From Frankiaceae bacterium (lineage in GTDB: Bacteria > Actinomycetota > Actinomycetes > JADGOU01): a DNA stretch of 9,313 nt. Position numbers and translations under genes: made by a program. Numbering within the stretch: the stretch's first letter is position 1; the number at the start of each line of letters is the position of its first letter. Under the pieces are notes generated by a model that was given only the letters and a program-made list of their open reading frames with translations, was not told the origin of the DNA and made no database searches. Positions 7,106-9,313 of the stretch are shown here, piece after piece. The stretch lies in the NCBI GenBank assembly GCA_017882835.1, contig JADGOU010000094.1:1-9313 (forward strand). The letters are read 5' to 3'.

Positions 7106-7158
7106 CCCAGTTGTTGACCGCCCCCAGTTGTTGACCGCCCCCAGTTGTTGACCGCCTA
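7079..7158 (+). repeat. Five-unit 17-bp tandem repeat across the glycosylase stop codon
   Basis: The unit CAGTTGTTGACCGCCCC occurs at 7108-7124 and 7125-7141. Near copies lie at 7079-7095 (last base T) and 7142-7158 (ending TA), and a shortened 12-bp copy with one base change lies at 7096-7107. Unit 1 encodes the conserved-looking end AQLLTAL of the glycosylase. Because 17 is not a multiple of three, the reading frame shifts and the TGA inside unit 2 becomes the stop codon. Units 3-5 are untranslated and fill most of the 66-bp gap before tsaE. Each unit contains TTGACC, which resembles a -35 box, but I see no convincing -10 at the right distance. Confidence 0.9.
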
Positions 7159-7163
7159 GGGAG
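7158..7163 (+). promoter_or_regulatory. Ribosome binding site that fixes the tsaE GTG start
   Basis: AGGGAG lies eight bases before the GTG at 7172, an ideal distance. This supports 7172 over the nearby GTG at 7167, which runs into a stop after two codons. It also shows that tsaE initiates independently, unlike the ATGA-coupled genes around it. Confidence 0.7.
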
Positions 7164-7171
7164 TCAGTGAA

Positions 7172-7753
7172 GTGAGCGCGTCGACACTCGTCTCCTCGGC
7201 AGCCGCCATGCGTGCGCTCGGCGGACGGCTCGGGCAGCTGCTGGCGCCGGGCGACCTGGTGGTTCTGTCCGGACCACTTGGCGCTGGCAAGACCGTGCTC
7301 GCTCAGGGCATCGGTGCCGGACTGGGCGTCCCGGGTCGGGTGACGTCGCCAACGTTCGTGCTGGCCCGGGTGCACCGCGGCGGACGGATCCCGCTGGTGC
7401 ACGTGGACGCCTACCGACTGGGGTCTGGACCCACCGGCCGAGCCGAGGTCGACGACCTCGACCTTGACGCCGAGACCCATGACAGCGTGACAGTGGCCGA
7501 GTGGGGGGAGGGGCTGGTCGAAGGACTGGCCGAGGACCGGCTGGAGGTGCATATCGACCGGCTCGATGCCGATGTCTTCGACGCTGACCCGGCCGACGCG
7601 GAGGCCGACCCGGGGGCCGACCCGGGCCGGCGCCGAGTGAACCTGCGCGGCGTCGGGTCGCGCTGGCGCGACGTACCGGTCGCCATCCTGGGGCATGAGA
7701 GCCTGCAGCCAGTGGCGGGCGCTGGTCCCGCCGACGAACGGAGGACACCATGA
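7172..7753 (+). CDS. tsaE: tRNA threonylcarbamoyladenosine biosynthesis ATPase, TsaE
   Basis: TsaE is the P-loop ATPase that works with TsaB and TsaD to install t6A at position 37 of ANN-decoding tRNAs. The 193-residue protein shows Walker A GPLGAGKT at 34-41, TSPTFVLARVH at 58-68, HVDAYRL at 77-83 and VAEWGEG at 108-114, all in family order. The core ends near residue 130. A C-terminal extension of about 60 residues follows. It begins acidic (DADVFDADPADAEADPGADPG) and contains a 12-bp in-frame duplication encoding ADPG twice; many TsaE proteins stop near 150 residues. The start is GTG at 7172 with a strong AGGGAG upstream. It ends in an ATGA overlap with the acyl-CoA ligase, which separates it from its pathway partner tsaB. 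Confidence 0.96.
   Translation: MSASTLVSSAAAMRALGGRLGQLLAPGDLVVLSGPLGAGKTVLAQGIGAGLGVPGRVTSPTFVLARVHRGGRIPLVHVDAYRLGSGPTGRAEVDDLDLDAETHDSVTVAEWGEGLVEGLAEDRLEVHIDRLDADVFDADPADAEADPGADPGRRRVNLRGVGSRWRDVPVAILGHESLQPVAGAGPADERRTP
7603..7626 (+). repeat. 12-bp in-frame tandem duplication in the tsaE tail
   Basis: GGCCGACCCGGG is present twice in a row (7603-7614 and 7615-7626), producing the repeated tetrapeptide ADPG (residues 145-152) in the acidic linker of TsaE. It lies outside the ATPase core. Confidence 0.85.
7740..7744 (+). promoter_or_regulatory. Strong ribosome binding site for the acyl-CoA ligase
   Basis: GGAGG lies inside the last codons of tsaE, five bases before the ATG at 7750. It supports ATG 7750 as the ligase start and suggests good translation in addition to coupling through the ATGA overlap. 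Confidence 0.7.
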
Positions 7754-9285
7754 CGCTGTCGATCGCGACCCTTCTGGCCGAGTCCGCGCTGCGGCGACCG
7801 GACAAAGCCGCGGTGGTGATAGGGCCGTCGAGCACCACGTACGCCGAGCTGTGGGAGCAAGCCCGGCGCTACGGCGCGGTGCTGCGCGAGCGCGGGGTCG
7901 GCCCGGGTGACCGGGTGGCGTTGATGCTGCCGAACGTGCCGGACTTCCCGCGGGCCTACTATGGCGCCCTGGCCGTGGGTGCCGTCGTGGTGCCGGTGCA
8001 CGCGCTGCTGTCCGCGCAGGAGATCGCCTACATCCTCACCGACTCCGGCGCGAAACTGTTCGTCTGCGCCGCCCCGCTGCTGGGCGAAGGCGCGAAGGGC
8101 GGGGAGCTGGCCGGCGTTGGAGTGCTCAGCGTCCTCGACGGTGGTGACGCCTCGGTCGAGCGGCTGGACACCCTGGCGGCCGACGTGGCGCCGATCGACA
8201 GCTACGTTTCCCGGGAGCCGGACGACGACGCGGTGATCCTGTACACCAGCGGCACGACTGGCAAGCCCAAGGGCGCTGTGCTGACCCAGCTCAACATGGT
8301 GCTGAACGCGTCGCTGTCGGCCACCGACATCATCGAGCTCTGCCTGGACGACGTCGTGCTCGGCTGCTTGCCGCTGTTCCACTCCTTCGGCCAGACCTGC
8401 GCGATGAACGCTGCCTTCCGGGTCGGGGCGACGCTGGTGCTGCTGCCCCGGTTTGACGGGGCCACCGCTCTGGACATGCTGATTGGCTACTCGGTCACCG
8501 TGTTCGAGGGCGTGCCGACCATGTACCTCGGCCTGCTCGACGCGGCGCGCACGGACGACCGCCGGCCGAACCTGAGGTTGGCCGTGTCCGGCGGCGCGGC
8601 GCTGCCGGCGGCCGTGCTGGAGAAGTTCAAGGAGGTGTTTGGCGCCGATATCTACGAGGGCTACGGATTGTCCGAGACCTCGCCGGTCGCGACTTTCAAC
8701 CAGGCGGACTTCGGTCGCAGGCCGGGGAGCATCGGCCACCCGATCTGGGGCGTCGAGGTCGAGATCGCCAAGGCTGAGCTCGACAACCGGATCGAGCTGC
8801 TGCCGCGCGGCGAGCTCGGCGAGCTGGTGATCCGCGGCCACAACGTCATGAAGGGTTACCTGAACAACCCCGAGGCGACCGCTGCAGCCATCGTGGACGG
8901 CTGGTTCCGCACCGGTGACCTCGGCACCAAGGACGACGAGGGCTTCATCACGATCGTCGACCGCAAGAAGGACATGGTGCTGCGCGGCGGGTACAACGTC
9001 TACCCGCGCGAGGTGGAGGAGGTACTGCTGCGCCACGATGCGGTCGCGCAGGTGGCGGTGATTGCCGTGCCGGACCCGCAGCTCGGCGAGGAGGTCTGCG
9101 CCGTCGTCGTCCGCTCACCGGAGGCCGAGGGCAGCGACGAGGAACTGGGTGCGGCGATCATCACTTGGTCGAAGGACCGGATGGCCAAGTACAAGTACCC
9201 GCGGAGGGTGGAGTTCGTCGAGGCGATGCCGCTCGGGCCGTCGGGCAAGGTGCTCAAGCGCGAGCTGGTCGAGCGGTACGCCTGA
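7750..9285 (+). CDS. AMP-binding acyl-CoA ligase (probable medium/long-chain fatty acid--CoA ligase)
   Basis: It belongs to the ANL adenylating superfamily, which activates a carboxylic acid with ATP to an acyl-AMP and then transfers it to coenzyme A. The 511 residues include the phosphate loop YTSGTTGKPKG at 165-175, PLFHSFGQ near 208-215, the adenine/acyl pocket YGLSETSP at 305-312, GWFRTGDLG at 384-392, the hinge region DRKKDMVLRGGYNVYPREVEE at 404-424 (split here as DRKKDMVLRGG plus YNVYPREVEE), and the catalytic Lys500 in GPSGKVLKREL. The architecture (N-domain to about 400, C-domain about 405-511) is complete. GGYNVYPREVEE favours a fatty-acyl-CoA ligase over an NRPS domain, but the acid is unknown. 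The start overlaps tsaE by ATGA, and the putative tsaB starts 5 bp after the stop. A ligase between tsaE and tsaB is unexpected. Confidence 0.93.
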   Translation: MTLSIATLLAESALRRPDKAAVVIGPSSTTYAELWEQARRYGAVLRERGVGPGDRVALMLPNVPDFPRAYYGALAVGAVVVPVHALLSAQEIAYILTDSGAKLFVCAAPLLGEGAKGGELAGVGVLSVLDGGDASVERLDTLAADVAPIDSYVSREPDDDAVILYTSGTTGKPKGAVLTQLNMVLNASLSATDIIELCLDDVVLGCLPLFHSFGQTCAMNAAFRVGATLVLLPRFDGATALDMLIGYSVTVFEGVPTMYLGLLDAARTDDRRPNLRLAVSGGAALPAAVLEKFKEVFGADIYEGYGLSETSPVATFNQADFGRRPGSIGHPIWGVEVEIAKAELDNRIELLPRGELGELVIRGHNVMKGYLNNPEATAAAIVDGWFRTGDLGTKDDEGFITIVDRKKDMVLRGGYNVYPREVEEVLLRHDAVAQVAVIAVPDPQLGEEVCAVVVRSPEAEGSDEELGAAIITWSKDRMAKYKYPRRVEFVEAMPLGPSGKVLKRELVERYA

Positions 9286-9290
9286 GAAGC

Positions 9291-9313
9291 GTGCTGCTGC
9301 TCGCCCTGGACAC
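9291..9313 (+). CDS. tsaB: Probable start of tsaB (partial, cut by window end)
   Basis: Five bases after the ligase stop, a GTG opens a frame reading M-L-L-L-A-L-D and then an incomplete codon beginning AC, probably Thr. The pattern LLLALDT is the usual beginning of TsaB, the partner of TsaD and TsaE in t6A synthesis, where it forms the first strand and phosphate-loop of an ASKHA fold. Only seven codons are visible, so the call rests on this short match plus gene order (tsaB normally follows tsaE in actinobacteria). An unusual feature is the intervening ligase gene. No clear ribosome binding site is visible apart from GAG at 9284-9286. Confidence 0.65.

Noticed and set aside
7079..7158. Direct repeats considered as a CRISPR array
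   Set aside because: The units abut with no spacers and derive from a coding end; there are no cas genes. It is a simple tandem repeat.
5765..7696. 643-codon minus-strand frame covering parts of the hydrolase, glycosylase and tsaE
   Set aside because: It crosses three well-supported genes. Its product is low-complexity and rich in Arg, Ser, Gly and Pro, typical of a shadow frame.
7411..9036. 541-codon minus-strand frame opposite tsaE and the acyl-CoA ligase
   Set aside because: Composition shadow: histidine-, valine- and glutamine-rich, with no recognisable domain, and fully overlapped by motif-confirmed genes.

Overview
The window is a dense, very GC-rich stretch with strong G/C bias at third codon positions. 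All supported genes lie on the plus strand. Base composition, GTG starts, four ATGA stop/start overlaps and the order glmS-acpS-nnr-alr-hydrolase-tsaE-(tsaB) all point to an Actinomycetota chromosome. I cannot name a genus from sequence alone.

Layout. Positions 2-310 hold the 3' end of a gene I do not recognise. The 166-bp gap after it (311-476) is the largest non-coding interval and the most likely place for the main promoter. It carries two tandem copies of a 17-bp near-palindrome and a -10-like TACGCT six bases before the glmS start codon. From 477 to the end runs an apparently continuous operon. Its genes are glmS (glucosamine-6-phosphate synthase), acpS (holo-ACP synthase), nnr (bifunctional NAD(P)HX epimerase/dehydratase), alr (alanine racemase), a membrane-anchored alpha/beta hydrolase, a family-4-type Fe-S uracil-DNA glycosylase, tsaE (tRNA t6A ATPase), an acyl-CoA ligase of the AMP-binding superfamily, and the first seven codons of what looks like tsaB.

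How the genes fit together. GlmS and Alr supply amino sugar and D-alanine for peptidoglycan. AcpS activates acyl carrier protein for lipid synthesis, Nnr repairs hydrated nicotinamide cofactors, and TsaE/TsaB belong to the universal tRNA t6A37 pathway. This is a housekeeping cluster that I recall as broadly conserved in actinobacteria. The two less expected members are the uracil-DNA glycosylase between the hydrolase and tsaE, and the acyl-CoA ligase that separates tsaE from tsaB. Both are joined to their upstream neighbour by ATGA overlaps, so they are integrated into the operon rather than loosely inserted.

A cross-cutting feature is a set of short, near-perfect tandem duplications, three of them at gene boundaries: 18-bp period before glmS, 12-bp across the alr/hydrolase stop-start, 17-bp array across the glycosylase stop, and a 12-bp in-frame duplication in the tsaE tail. 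I see no mobile element, phage gene, CRISPR array, tRNA, rRNA or defence cassette. I do not see a convincing undescribed system; the findings concern operon architecture and short repeats.
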